From: CAJBVG01 sp943372995
GTDB lineage: Bacteria > Bacteroidota > Bacteroidia > Sphingobacteriales > Sphingobacteriaceae
Assembly: GCA_943372995.1 (NCBI GenBank)
Contig: CALSAQ010000005.1
Span: forward strand, 62,001-126,000
Length of the DNA: 64,000 nt
Direction of reading: 5' to 3'
Positions 55,018-63,080 of the stretch are shown piece by piece; the stretch's first letter is position 1, and each line of letters begins with the position of its first letter. The notes below the pieces were generated by a model. That model did not search any database. It was not told the origin of the DNA and saw only the letters and a program-made list of their open reading frames with translations. The translations under genes were made by a program, and so were the position numbers.

Positions 55018-55070
55018 GATATACGTTTAGAATTTAGATACTAGAATTTAGAATTTAAATTCTAGTATCT
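55001..55070. repeat. Heptamer repeat and 15-bp hairpin across two gene ends
   Basis: TGAGATG units with period 7 (from 55001) supply the end of the NUDIX gene, then TTAGAAT-type units follow. Perfect 15-bp arms at 55036-55050 and 55056-55070 surround a 5-base loop. The right arm lies inside the coding end of coaD (its last seven codons and stop lie in 55048-55071). Confidence 0.85.
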
Positions 55071-55515
55071 CCTGCGGTACAAACTTGCTAATATCACCTC
55101 CGTTTCTTAGAATATCTCTAACGATAGTAGAGCTAATTGCCGAGTAGCCTGGTTTGCTCAAAATAAAAATACTTTCAATCTCCGGTCTCATAGCATGATT
55201 CATTTGACTGATTGCTTTTTCGTATTCGAAATCTGAAGTTGAACGTATTCCCCTGATCATGTATTGTGCTCCTATTTGATGACAAAATTCTACTGTAAGT
55301 CCTTCGTAAGTAACCACTTCAACATTTGCATATTTTTCAAACACTTTCTTCAACATTTTCTCTCTTTGTTCGGCGCTGAATAAAGCCTGTTTTGTACTAT
55401 TTAAACCAATGCCAACATAAACTCTATCGAATAGAGGTAATGCACGATTTAATATGTCCATATGAGCTGAAGTAATCGGATCAAATGAACCTGGGAATAA
55501 AGCGATCTTTTCCAT
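55048..55515 (-). CDS. coaD: Phosphopantetheine adenylyltransferase
   Basis: A 155-residue enzyme of CoA synthesis that transfers AMP from ATP to 4'-phosphopantetheine. Motifs: ALFPGSFDPITSAHMDILNR (the T/HxxH ATP site), YMIRGIRSTSDFEYE and the C-terminal YSAISSTIVRDIL (the ISSTxxR motif). Normal length. The last codons (LEFKF) lie in the palindrome described at 55001-55070. It is convergent with the NUDIX gene and follows rsmD with 28 bp, in which the -7 element TATATTTG is found. Confidence 0.94.
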   Translation of the reverse strand: MEKIALFPGSFDPITSAHMDILNRALPLFDRVYVGIGLNSTKQALFSAEQREKMLKKVFEKYANVEVVTYEGLTVEFCHQIGAQYMIRGIRSTSDFEYEKAISQMNHAMRPEIESIFILSKPGYSAISSTIVRDILRNGGDISKFVPQEILEFKF

Positions 55516-55535
55516 ATCGAAAGGAGTTTATATTA

Positions 55536-55543
55536 CAAATATA
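55536..55543 (-). promoter_or_regulatory. -7 promoter element of coaD (TATATTTG)
   Basis: TATATTTG on the minus strand lies 20 bp upstream of the coaD ATG and abuts the end of rsmD at 55544. coaD may therefore have its own promoter as well as read-through from rsmD. Confidence 0.55.
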
Positions 55544-56071
55544 TCATTCAAAAAATGAAAAAGTAGAAGAACCATACTTTCTGCTCTCTAAAAAACCTTT
55601 ATAAGAGCTTAGGTTTTGTAAACTAGAATGTTCGATAATTAATATTCCGTTCTCTTTTAATAATTTATTTTCTTGAACCCAATGTATAATTTCAGGAATA
55701 TTTATGAGGTCGTATGGTGGATCTGCAAATATTAAGTCGTAGCGATAATGACATGTTTTAAGAAATTTAAATACATCTCCTCTAATAATATTCGGATTGA
55801 AATTAAGCTTCTTACACATTTCCTGAATAAAGCTCACACATCCTTGATATCTATCTACAGAAGTTATTGCTTGCACTCCTCTCGATAAAAACTCGAGACT
55901 TATATTTCCAGTGCCTGCAAATAAATCCAGAACCTCAATCTCATCGATATTATATTTTTGTTCTATGATATTAAACAAAGCTTCTTTGGCCATGTCGGTG
56001 GTAGGGCGAACTGGAAGTTTTGCTGGTGCTTGAATTTTTAATCCTCTGTGAGTGCCTGAAATTATTCGCAT
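55544..56071 (-). CDS. rsmD: 16S rRNA (guanine-966-N2)-methyltransferase RsmD
   Basis: A 175-residue SAM-dependent methyltransferase. The N-terminus MRIISGTHRGLKIQAP and the AdoMet loop VLDLFAGTGNISLEFLSRG, with the catalytic FADPPYDL (DPPY), match RsmD. It methylates 16S rRNA G966 in the small subunit (E. coli numbering). Its start overlaps the stop of the DUF3822 gene by 10 bp. Together with coaD this gives the DUF3822-rsmD-coaD order common in Bacteroidota. Confidence 0.93.
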   Translation of the reverse strand: MRIISGTHRGLKIQAPAKLPVRPTTDMAKEALFNIIEQKYNIDEIEVLDLFAGTGNISLEFLSRGVQAITSVDRYQGCVSFIQEMCKKLNFNPNIIRGDVFKFLKTCHYRYDLIFADPPYDLINIPEIIHWVQENKLLKENGILIIEHSSLQNLSSYKGFLESRKYGSSTFSFFE

Positions 56072-56913
56072 AAATAAGCTGCGTATAATGAAATAAATTT
56101 ATGAGCTTGAGCATCGTCCTCTATCCTATAGGTGTAAGCAAATCGCTTATCACGGGGAGCAAAAAACACCTTTGCAAAAACACTTTTAATAATTATTTCC
56201 TTCTCAGAACCTAGTTCAATATCGCCTGATAATACTACTTGTAACTCCTCTTGGTTAAATCCGAATTGTTCGGCCAATTGTGTTAATATGGGTAAGATGT
56301 CTTCAGTAGAGCGTAATTCAAATTGATTGTAGAGTATACAAGATTTGTTTTTCATTAATACTACCTCTATAGTTTTCTGATGAAAATGAACAAACAATGT
56401 ATTACCGACATTCATCAAATTAGAAATGTAGTTTAATAAAGCAGCTCCAGAATGGGTAAACTTAACCTCAGGAAAGCGAGCCCTAACTGTTGCTATTTCA
56501 GTAGGTCGTATAGCAAACACTAATTGTGATTGCAATCTTTCCAACTGATTTTTATACAACAAATGCTCAGGTGCAAGTGTATTATTAAAAGACACCACCT
56601 CTTCTACATGATCTTCGTCGTAAAAAGCATCAGGAATTATAGTTTGAATTGCCGAATTACAGATATAATGAACAGTTCTGAAATCTCTTTTAATAATGTC
56701 GGTATGGTTTAGCACTTCTTTTAAACTCAGTTGTGCTGGAACTGTAAATTCCGCTTGAAGTACAAATTTATTTCTTTCCGCACTATATGCCACACACTGA
56801 AATCGTTCCCCATCATAATTAATAACCAAGTCGTAAATAGACTTCGTATCGAAATAAAAACTTTCGTCGACCCTTTCTATTTTATGTATGTTTACGTTGT
56901 TTTGTTGCGACAT
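56062..56913 (-). CDS. DUF3822 family protein
   Basis: A 283-residue protein with an Asp/Glu-rich N-terminal half (FYFDTKSIYDLVINYDGERF) and a C-terminal half with an ATPase-like fold feel (FVHFHQKTIEVVLMKNKSCI, EELQVVLSGDIELGSEKE). DUF3822 is a Bacteroidota family of unknown function that usually sits beside rsmD and coaD. The C-terminal motif recalls the actin-like superfamily, but this is only a hint. Coding overlap with rsmD is 10 bp. Confidence 0.82.
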   Translation of the reverse strand: MSQQNNVNIHKIERVDESFYFDTKSIYDLVINYDGERFQCVAYSAERNKFVLQAEFTVPAQLSLKEVLNHTDIIKRDFRTVHYICNSAIQTIIPDAFYDEDHVEEVVSFNNTLAPEHLLYKNQLERLQSQLVFAIRPTEIATVRARFPEVKFTHSGAALLNYISNLMNVGNTLFVHFHQKTIEVVLMKNKSCILYNQFELRSTEDILPILTQLAEQFGFNQEELQVVLSGDIELGSEKEIIIKSVFAKVFFAPRDKRFAYTYRIEDDAQAHKFISLYAAYLCE

Positions 56914-56917
56914 GCGA

Positions 56918-56925
56918 CAAATGTA
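56918..56925 (-). promoter_or_regulatory. -7 promoter element of DUF3822-rsmD (TACATTTG)
   Basis: TACATTTG on the minus strand lies 4 bp upstream of the DUF3822 ATG at 56913. Leader length would be near zero, as for pyrE and the DEAD-box gene. Confidence 0.55.
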
Positions 56926-56949
56926 TTATTTTTTAGCAGTTTTTGAACA

Positions 56950-58362
56950 TTGATAAGCGAAATTAGAAAAAACTTAGGCCACGAACCAACTGAGGGTCAG
57001 CTACAATTCTTTCAGAATTTTGAATTATTCATTTCTGAACGTGGTGAATTTTCTGCCTATATCTTAAGAGGGTATGCTGGGACAGGAAAAACAAGTACCA
57101 TGAAGGCGATAGTGAAATTATTGCCAAAATATAAACTCAAGTCGGTTTTACTAGCCCCTACAGGTAGGGCGGCAAAAGTATTATCGAACTATACTGGAAA
57201 ATCGGCATCTACAATTCATAAAAAAATTTACAAGAGAACTTCAGCTATCGATTTATCCGCAGGATTCCAACTTACAGAAAACAAACATAAAGACACCATA
57301 TTTATTGTAGATGAATCGTCGATGATTTCTGGCTCAATACATGATAGTGCTGGTGTTCATTGGTCGAAAGAAAGTTTACTAGACGACTTAGTGAAATATG
57401 TTTACGAATCGGACCAAAACAATAAAATTGTATTTATAGGAGATACTGCCCAACTCCCCCCTATTGGATCGGAAATGAGTCCGGCACTTAGTAAAAATCT
57501 GATGCAAACGCAGTATGGATTAAAAGTTTATCAACAAGAACTTACAGAAGTTGTTCGACAAGAGAAAGCCTCTGGTATATTATATAATGCTACTAACATT
57601 AGAGAATTAATCGCAGGCAATATAAATTTCACACCCTCTCTCCGCACTAAAGGATTTACGGATTTTTATGCAATTAATGGAGATCGTTTAAGTGATGGCT
57701 TACAATACGCATACGATAAATATGGTATGGAAGAAAGCTTGGTGATTTGTAGGTCTAATAAAAATGCTAACGTATACAATCAACAAATTAGGGCAAGATT
57801 ATTATTTAGAGAAGAAGAGCTTTCTGCAGGAGATTATTTAATGGTTGTAAAAAACAATTACTTCTGGTTACCTGAAGAAGAGCAAGGATTTATTGCAAAC
57901 GGAGAACTACTAAAAGTACTCAGAGTAAGAAAAGAAGAAGAAATGCACGGATTCAAATTTGCTGAAGCCAGTGTTCAGTTGGTTGATTTTGAATCGCAAC
58001 CCATTATTACTGTAAAAGTACTCATGAATACATTGTATTCTGAAAGCCCTGCTCTTACACAAGCAGAACAAAAACAGCTATTCGACAGTGTTAGTGCTGA
58101 TTATGCCGACATTACCAACAAAAGAGAACGACTTAATGCCATTAAAAGCGACCCTTATTTTAATGCTTTACAAATTAAATTTGCTTATGCGGTAACCTGC
58201 CATAAAGCGCAGGGTGGACAATGGAAAGCGGTATTCATCGATCAAGGATATCTTACAGAAGAAATGATTACCAGCGACTTTCTAAGATGGTTATATACCG
58301 CCATAACACGAGCTCAAACAGAAGTCTTCTTGGTGAATTTCAATCAGAAGTTTCTTTCTTAA
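56950..58362 (+). CDS. RecD-like ATP-dependent DNA helicase
   Basis: A 470-residue superfamily 1 helicase starting at a TTG. Motifs: Walker A GYAGTGKTSTM near residue 40, Walker B FIVDESSMIS, VFIGDTAQLPPIG, the UvrD/RecD C-terminal motif ACHKAQGGQW-like (TCHKAQGGQWKAV) and LYTAITRAQTEVFLVNF. It is shorter than exonuclease V RecD and lacks a RecB or RecC partner here, resembling stand-alone RecD2/Dda-type helicases. It is divergent from DUF3822. The stop is followed immediately by a large heptamer hairpin. Confidence 0.9.
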   Translation: MISEIRKNLGHEPTEGQLQFFQNFELFISERGEFSAYILRGYAGTGKTSTMKAIVKLLPKYKLKSVLLAPTGRAAKVLSNYTGKSASTIHKKIYKRTSAIDLSAGFQLTENKHKDTIFIVDESSMISGSIHDSAGVHWSKESLLDDLVKYVYESDQNNKIVFIGDTAQLPPIGSEMSPALSKNLMQTQYGLKVYQQELTEVVRQEKASGILYNATNIRELIAGNINFTPSLRTKGFTDFYAINGDRLSDGLQYAYDKYGMEESLVICRSNKNANVYNQQIRARLLFREEELSAGDYLMVVKNNYFWLPEEEQGFIANGELLKVLRVRKEEEMHGFKFAEASVQLVDFESQPIITVKVLMNTLYSESPALTQAEQKQLFDSVSADYADITNKRERLNAIKSDPYFNALQIKFAYAVTCHKAQGGQWKAVFIDQGYLTEEMITSDFLRWLYTAITRAQTEVFLVNFNQKFLS

Positions 58363-58363
58363 T

Positions 58364-58465
58364 ATTGGGTATTGAGTAGTGAGTAGTGGGTAATGGGTTG
58401 TAAGTTGTTGGTACTACAATTAAATTACTCATTACTCACTACCCACTACTCACTACTCAATATCA
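58364..58465. repeat. Long heptamer-repeat hairpin (TGAGTAG units)
   Basis: A left arm with TGAGTAG, TGAGTAG, TGGGTAA, TGGGTTG units (period 7) and a right arm with the complement. Perfect 22-bp arms lie at 58371-58392 and 58440-58461. It starts 2 bp past the helicase stop and ends 24 bp before porQ. Confidence 0.9.
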
Positions 58466-58489
58466 CAATTTTTACCTATTATTGTCGTT

Positions 58490-59557
58490 ATGCATGGAAT
58501 GTTACCTAAATCGATACGATTAATTCTACCATTTATCATTGGCCTGCAGCTTAATACCTATGCGCAATTGGGTGGAAGCAGAAGCTTTGCATTCCTACAA
58601 CTACCAAGTAGCGCTCGAATTACAGCTCTTGGAGGCTATCAATCCATTGCATTGGATGCGGATGTACCTTCCATCACACAGAATCCAAGTTTATTAAATC
58701 GTAGAATGAATAATACTTGGTCGTTAAATATCTGCAACTATTTTGGCGATATAAGTTATGGCTATATTGGTACTGCATACGATGTAAAAAATATTGGAAC
58801 TTTTGGGATTGGCATCAACTATATTAACTATGGTAATTTTGTTTTGAGAGACGATGTGGGTAATGAACTAGGCATATTCAAGGCAAATGAAAACTCATTT
58901 AATTTTAGTTATGCTAGGGGATATAAACAATTCAGATACGGTGCAAGTACTAAATTTTTATTCTCTACTCTAGAGTCGTATCGCTCAACAGTTGTAGCTT
59001 TAGATTTAGGTGGATCGTATACCGACAGCGCTTCGGGTTTAGGATTAAGTTTTAGCTTATTAAATGTAGGCTCACAAGTTAAGACCTATACCAATGAAAC
59101 AGAAGCCTTACCTTTTGAAGCAAGGTTTGCGGTTTCAAAGAAGTTAAAACATGCTCCATTTAGATTTACACTAACCTTACATAATCTTCAAAAATTTGAT
59201 TTAACCTATGAAGATGAGTTAAATAGTTCTAGTCAAATTGACTTAACTACAGGTTTACCTATTAAAGAAAAATACACCTTTACAGATAAATTAATGAGGC
59301 ATGTGGCTTTAGGTACAGAATTATTATTCTCAGAAAATTTCAATTTACGTATAGGATACAACCATCAGTTAAGAAGAGAATTAGCACTTGAAGAACGTCC
59401 AGGAACAGTAGGGTTCTCTTGGGGTTTTGGTATCAGGGTGAAAAAGATAAATTTTAGTTATGGTTCTGGTAAATACCATTTAGCGGGTAACACTAATGTA
59501 TTTAGTCTTTCTGTAAATCCATCAGATTTCTATCGTAAGAAAAAAGATAGAACTTAA
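58490..59557 (+). CDS. porQ: Type IX secretion system protein PorQ
   Basis: A 355-residue outer-membrane barrel-like protein with a signal peptide (ending TYAQ) and the PorV/PorQ-type start RSFAFLQLPSSARITALGGY. The strands of the FadL/PorV-like barrel end near the C-terminus. PorQ, with PorU, PorV and PorZ, forms the attachment complex that processes T9SS cargo at the cell surface. cmk follows after 21 bp, an arrangement seen in other Bacteroidota. A second ATG lies three codons downstream (58499). Confidence 0.88.
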   Translation: MHGMLPKSIRLILPFIIGLQLNTYAQLGGSRSFAFLQLPSSARITALGGYQSIALDADVPSITQNPSLLNRRMNNTWSLNICNYFGDISYGYIGTAYDVKNIGTFGIGINYINYGNFVLRDDVGNELGIFKANENSFNFSYARGYKQFRYGASTKFLFSTLESYRSTVVALDLGGSYTDSASGLGLSFSLLNVGSQVKTYTNETEALPFEARFAVSKKLKHAPFRFTLTLHNLQKFDLTYEDELNSSSQIDLTTGLPIKEKYTFTDKLMRHVALGTELLFSENFNLRIGYNHQLRRELALEERPGTVGFSWGFGIRVKKINFSYGSGKYHLAGNTNVFSLSVNPSDFYRKKKDRT

Positions 59558-59562
59558 ATTAT

Positions 59563-59570
59563 TACATTTG
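59563..59570 (+). promoter_or_regulatory. -7 promoter element of cmk (TACATTTG)
   Basis: TACATTTG matches TAnnTTTG and ends 8 bp before the cmk ATG at 59579. It lies in the 21-bp gap after porQ, so cmk may have its own promoter. Confidence 0.55.
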
Positions 59571-59578
59571 CGATACTG

Positions 59579-60253
59579 ATGTCGCAAAAATCGATCAATA
59601 TAGCAATCGACGGGTATTCCTCTTGTGGAAAGAGCACTTTGGCTAAAGCACTAGCCAAAGACATTCAATTTACATACATAGACTCTGGTGCAATGTACAG
59701 ATGTGTAACCTTATACGTTATGCAACACCATATACCAGTCGACGATAAATCTGCCATTATAGAAGCATTACCAGAAATTCACATCGATGTAAATTTTGAG
59801 ACCTTCTTATTAAATGGTAAAGATGTTTCTATCGATATCAGAAAAATGGAAATCTCTCAGAAAGTAAGTCAAGTAAGTACGATTAAGGAGGTCCGACATG
59901 CGATGGTTAAAATGCAACGCATGCTTGGAACAAAACAAAATACTGTAATGGATGGCAGAGACATAGGAACAACAGTTTTCCCAAATGCCCAATTGAAAAT
60001 ATTTATGACTGCCCATCCCCTCATCCGTGCTCAACGACGATTTAAAGAGATGTTGGAAAAAGGAGAAGAAAGCAGTTTAGAAGAAGTAATGGGAAATTTA
60101 AATATGAGGGATTATGAAGATACTCATAGAGAAGAAAGTCCATTAACAAAAGCTGACGATGCCATAGTATTAGATAATTCGTTCCTTACCCCTGCGGAGC
60201 AATTAGAATTTGTAAAGACTAAACTATTTGAGCTAAAGCTTCTAAATATTTGA
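59579..60253 (+). CDS. cmk: Cytidylate kinase
   Basis: A 224-residue nucleoside monophosphate kinase (CMP/dCMP + ATP). Walker A GYSSCGKSTLAK near residue 14; NMP-binding DSGAMYRCVTLY; VMDGRDIGTTVFP; the LID arginines in RAQRRFKEM; and RDYEDTHREESPL-like (MRDYEDTHREESPL). Length is normal. It lies between porQ and rpsA, an order common in the phylum, and the three may be partly cotranscribed. Confidence 0.95.
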   Translation: MSQKSINIAIDGYSSCGKSTLAKALAKDIQFTYIDSGAMYRCVTLYVMQHHIPVDDKSAIIEALPEIHIDVNFETFLLNGKDVSIDIRKMEISQKVSQVSTIKEVRHAMVKMQRMLGTKQNTVMDGRDIGTTVFPNAQLKIFMTAHPLIRAQRRFKEMLEKGEESSLEEVMGNLNMRDYEDTHREESPLTKADDAIVLDNSFLTPAEQLEFVKTKLFELKLLNI

Positions 60254-60383
60254 TAATCAATATTTGGAAATTGGGCAAAAAACGACAAAAAAGGCCTTAA
60301 ATCACAAGGAATAGAGAATTCCCGTTTACACAAATAACTAAAAATCAATTTATTATAAAATTTTTTCTTTTGGCATTAATTCC

Positions 60384-60391
60384 TATCTTTG
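60384..60391 (+). promoter_or_regulatory. -7 promoter element of rpsA (TATCTTTG)
   Basis: TATCTTTG matches the -7 consensus. The frame of rpsA stays open through it to a TTG at 60389, but the element argues for the ATG at 60428. No -33 TTG lies at the usual spacing. Confidence 0.55.
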
Positions 60392-60410
60392 GCGTCCCTA
60401 ACCACGGGAA

Positions 60411-60416
60411 AAGGAG
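60411..60416 (+). promoter_or_regulatory. Strong Shine-Dalgarno before rpsA
   Basis: AAGGAG at 60411-60416, followed by AAAAAAACTTAATG, lies 11 bp before the ATG at 60428. Strong ribosome-binding sites are otherwise absent from this window, and it fixes the rpsA start. Confidence 0.65.
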
Positions 60417-60427
60417 AAAAAAACTTA

Positions 60428-62380
60428 ATGGCAAAAAAACAAATCACAGAAAAAGAATTACTAGCATCTGAAGCGAATGCAGAATTCAGAACAAGAGCAG
60501 AAGAATCGAGAATCGAATCGGAAGCTGATTCACTATCGCTTGAAGAGATTAAATCTCAAACCCTAATTATCCCAGAAGACTTCGATTGGGACATGAATCC
60601 AAAAGGATTTGGAAATTACACAAATGAAGAGCGTGCTAAATTAGAAGGCATGTACACTACAACCCTGAACTCTATTAACAAAGGAGAAATCATTTCAGGA
60701 ACGGTTGTATCAATGAACCAAAAAGACGTAGTATTAAACATCGGGTTTAAATCTGATGGTATGGTACCTCTTTCGGAGTTCCGTGATATGCCAGAATTAA
60801 AAATTGGTGATGTTGTTGAGGTTTTCGTTGAAGACCAAGAAGACAAAAATGGTCAATTAATCTTATCGCGTAAACGTGCTAAAACTCAACGTTCATGGGA
60901 TAACATTAACAAGGCTTTAGAATTAGATTCTATCATCAATGGTTTCGTGAAGAGCAGAACTAAAGGTGGTTTAATTGTCGACATCGAAGGTGTTGAGGCA
61001 TTTTTACCAGGTTCACAAATCGACATCAAACCTATCCGCGACTACGATATTTACGTAGGTAAAACAATGGAATTTAAAGTGGTTAAAATTAATCACGAGT
61101 TCCGTAACGTAGTGGTATCACACAAAGTATTAATTGAAGACGATTTAGAAAGTCAAAAATTCGACATTATCTCTAAACTTGAAAAAGGTCAAGTATTAGA
61201 AGGTACTGTTAAAAACATCACAGCATTCGGTGTATTCATCGACTTAGGTGGTGTCGACGGATTATTGCATATAACAGATATTTCATGGGGCCGTATAGAG
61301 CATCCAGAAGAAGTATTGAAATTAGACCAAAAAATCAATGTGGTAGTTCTCGACTTTGATGATGAGAAAAAACGTATTGCTTTAGGTTTAAAACAATTAA
61401 CTTCACATCCTTGGGAATCATTAGATACTGCTATTGAAGTAGGATCTAAAGTAAAAGGTAAAATTGTAACTGTAGCAGACTATGGTGCATTCTTAGAAAT
61501 TATCCCAGGAGTAGAAGGATTAATTCACGTTTCAGAAATGTCGTGGTCGCAACATTTACGTTCACCACAAGAGTTCATGAAAGTAGGCGACGAAATGGAA
61601 GCTACTGTATTGACACTTGACCGTGAAGAACGTAAAATGTCATTAGGTATTAAGCAATTAACTGCTGACCCTTGGGTTGGAGTTGCTGAGCGTTACCCAG
61701 TTGGAAGCAAACACAAAGCATTAGTTAAAAACATGACTAACTTTGGAGTATTTGTTGAAATCGAAGAAGGTATCGACGGATTAATACACATTTCAGACTT
61801 ATCATGGTCGAAAAAAATCAACCATCCACATGAATTCACTAAAGTAGGTGAAACTCTTGACGTGGTTGTATTAGAAGTAAATGCTGAAGAGCGTAAATTA
61901 AGTTTAGGTCACAAACAATTAGAAGAGAATCCTTGGGATACTTTCGAAACGATCTTCACTTTAGATTCAGTTCACCAAGGTACAGTTACAAAAATTACTG
62001 ACAAAGGTGCTGTAATTAACTTACCTTACGGTGTTGAAGGCTTTGCTCCTACTAAGCATATTGTTAAAGCTGATGGTAAATCGGCACAAGTAGAAGAAAC
62101 ATTAGAATTCAAAATCATTGAGTTCAATAAAGATTCGAAAAGAATTTTAGTTTCTCACTCGAAATTAATCGATGATGCTAAAGCAGAAGAAAAAGCAGTA
62201 GAAACTGATAAGAAAAAGAAAGAAGCAAAAGCAACTACCGCTTCAGTGAAAAAAGTTAAAGAATCGGTAGAGAAAACTACTTTAGGAGATCTTGAAGTAT
62301 TAGCTTCTCTTAAAACTTCATTAGAAAAATCTGAAAAAGGTACAAAAACCAAAAAATCAGAAGAAGCTACTGAAGAATAG
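60428..62380 (+). CDS. rpsA: 30S ribosomal protein S1
   Basis: About 650 residues from the ATG at 60428. A long acidic N-terminal tail (about 1-60) is followed by six S1 RNA-binding domains, visible as repeats such as GVDGLLHITDISWG, GVEGLIHVSEMSW and GIDGLIHISDLSWSK. A Lys/Glu-rich C-terminal extension ends the protein. S1 binds mRNA leaders on the small subunit. In a lineage where Shine-Dalgarno use is weak, S1 is likely to matter for initiation on AT-rich leaders. Four octamers and a terminator follow. Confidence 0.95.
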   Translation: MAKKQITEKELLASEANAEFRTRAEESRIESEADSLSLEEIKSQTLIIPEDFDWDMNPKGFGNYTNEERAKLEGMYTTTLNSINKGEIISGTVVSMNQKDVVLNIGFKSDGMVPLSEFRDMPELKIGDVVEVFVEDQEDKNGQLILSRKRAKTQRSWDNINKALELDSIINGFVKSRTKGGLIVDIEGVEAFLPGSQIDIKPIRDYDIYVGKTMEFKVVKINHEFRNVVVSHKVLIEDDLESQKFDIISKLEKGQVLEGTVKNITAFGVFIDLGGVDGLLHITDISWGRIEHPEEVLKLDQKINVVVLDFDDEKKRIALGLKQLTSHPWESLDTAIEVGSKVKGKIVTVADYGAFLEIIPGVEGLIHVSEMSWSQHLRSPQEFMKVGDEMEATVLTLDREERKMSLGIKQLTADPWVGVAERYPVGSKHKALVKNMTNFGVFVEIEEGIDGLIHISDLSWSKKINHPHEFTKVGETLDVVVLEVNAEERKLSLGHKQLEENPWDTFETIFTLDSVHQGTVTKITDKGAVINLPYGVEGFAPTKHIVKADGKSAQVEETLEFKIIEFNKDSKRILVSHSKLIDDAKAEEKAVETDKKKKEAKATTASVKKVKESVEKTTLGDLEVLASLKTSLEKSEKGTKTKKSEEATEE

Positions 62381-62388
62381 TAAGATCG

Positions 62389-62420
62389 TGTGCTCATGTG
62401 CTCATCAGTTCATGTGCTCA
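62389..62420. repeat. Octamer tandem repeat TGTGCTCA
   Basis: Four units of TGTGCTCA (third mutated to TCAGTTCA) with period exactly 8, starting 8 bp after the rpsA stop and ending 10 bp before a terminator hairpin. Confidence 0.8.
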
Positions 62421-62430
62421 TAAAATATAG

Positions 62431-62466
62431 AGCCCCGTATTGTGAAAGCAATTACGGGGCTTTTTC
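62431..62466 (+). terminator. Intrinsic terminator of rpsA
   Basis: A 9-bp stem AGCCCCGTA and TACGGGGCT around a loop that itself can pair (ATTG..CAAT), followed by TTTTTC. It is the strongest terminator in the window and lies between rpsA and pyrR. Confidence 0.9.
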
Positions 62467-62497
62467 ATTCCACATTTCTACAATTCTACATTTTTGT

Positions 62498-62505
62498 TAT
62501 CTTTG
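62498..62505 (+). promoter_or_regulatory. -7 promoter element of pyrR (TATCTTTG)
   Basis: TATCTTTG matches TAnnTTTG and lies 16 bp before the pyrR ATG at 62522, downstream of the rpsA terminator. Confidence 0.6.
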
Positions 62506-62521
62506 AAAAATTAATCAGCAA

Positions 62522-63076
62522 ATGAAGCAAGGCATTATCCTCGGAAATCCTAAGTTTGACATCACCGTCAAACGCCTTTGCCATCAATTAATTGAAAACC
62601 ACAACGACTTTTCGAACTCAGTACTTATTGGGTTACAACCTAGAGGTATCTATTTAGCGAAGAGAATTCATGAGCAATTAAAAAATTTACTACCTAAAAA
62701 AGATATAAAACTAGGCAATCTGGATGTTACCTTTTTTAGAGACGATTTCAGAACGAGTGATAAATTGTTACTTGCAAATACTACCAGCATCGATTTCATC
62801 ATTGAAAACAAAAACGTAATACTCATAGACGATGTATTGTATACAGGTCGCACCATTAGAGCAGGTTTAGACGCCATGCTAGCTTTTGGCAGACCCTCTA
62901 AAGTAGAATTACTAGTATTGATTGATAGAAGATACACACGCCATTTACCAATAGAACCTGATTATATTGGTTTGCAAGTAGATTCCATTTCCTCAGAAAA
63001 AGTAATTGTAAAATGGAAAGAAAGCGATGGAAAAGATGAAGTCGTATTAGTGAAAGACATTACACAAAAAAAATAA
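62522..63076 (+). CDS. pyrR: Bifunctional pyr regulator / uracil phosphoribosyltransferase PyrR
   Basis: A 184-residue phosphoribosyltransferase of the PyrR type. The PRPP loop is VILIDDVLYTGRTIRAGLDA, and VTFFRDDF and DRRYTRHLPIEPDYIG (hood and flexible-loop residues) match PyrR. In Bacillus PyrR binds pyr mRNA and attenuates transcription when UMP is high. Its position just before pyrB is consistent with that, but no attenuator was seen in the 4-bp gap or the short leader. PyrR stop and pyrB start are 4 bp apart, so the genes are one operon. Confidence 0.92.
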   Translation: MKQGIILGNPKFDITVKRLCHQLIENHNDFSNSVLIGLQPRGIYLAKRIHEQLKNLLPKKDIKLGNLDVTFFRDDFRTSDKLLLANTTSIDFIIENKNVILIDDVLYTGRTIRAGLDAMLAFGRPSKVELLVLIDRRYTRHLPIEPDYIGLQVDSISSEKVIVKWKESDGKDEVVLVKDITQKK

Positions 63077-63080
63077 AGCA

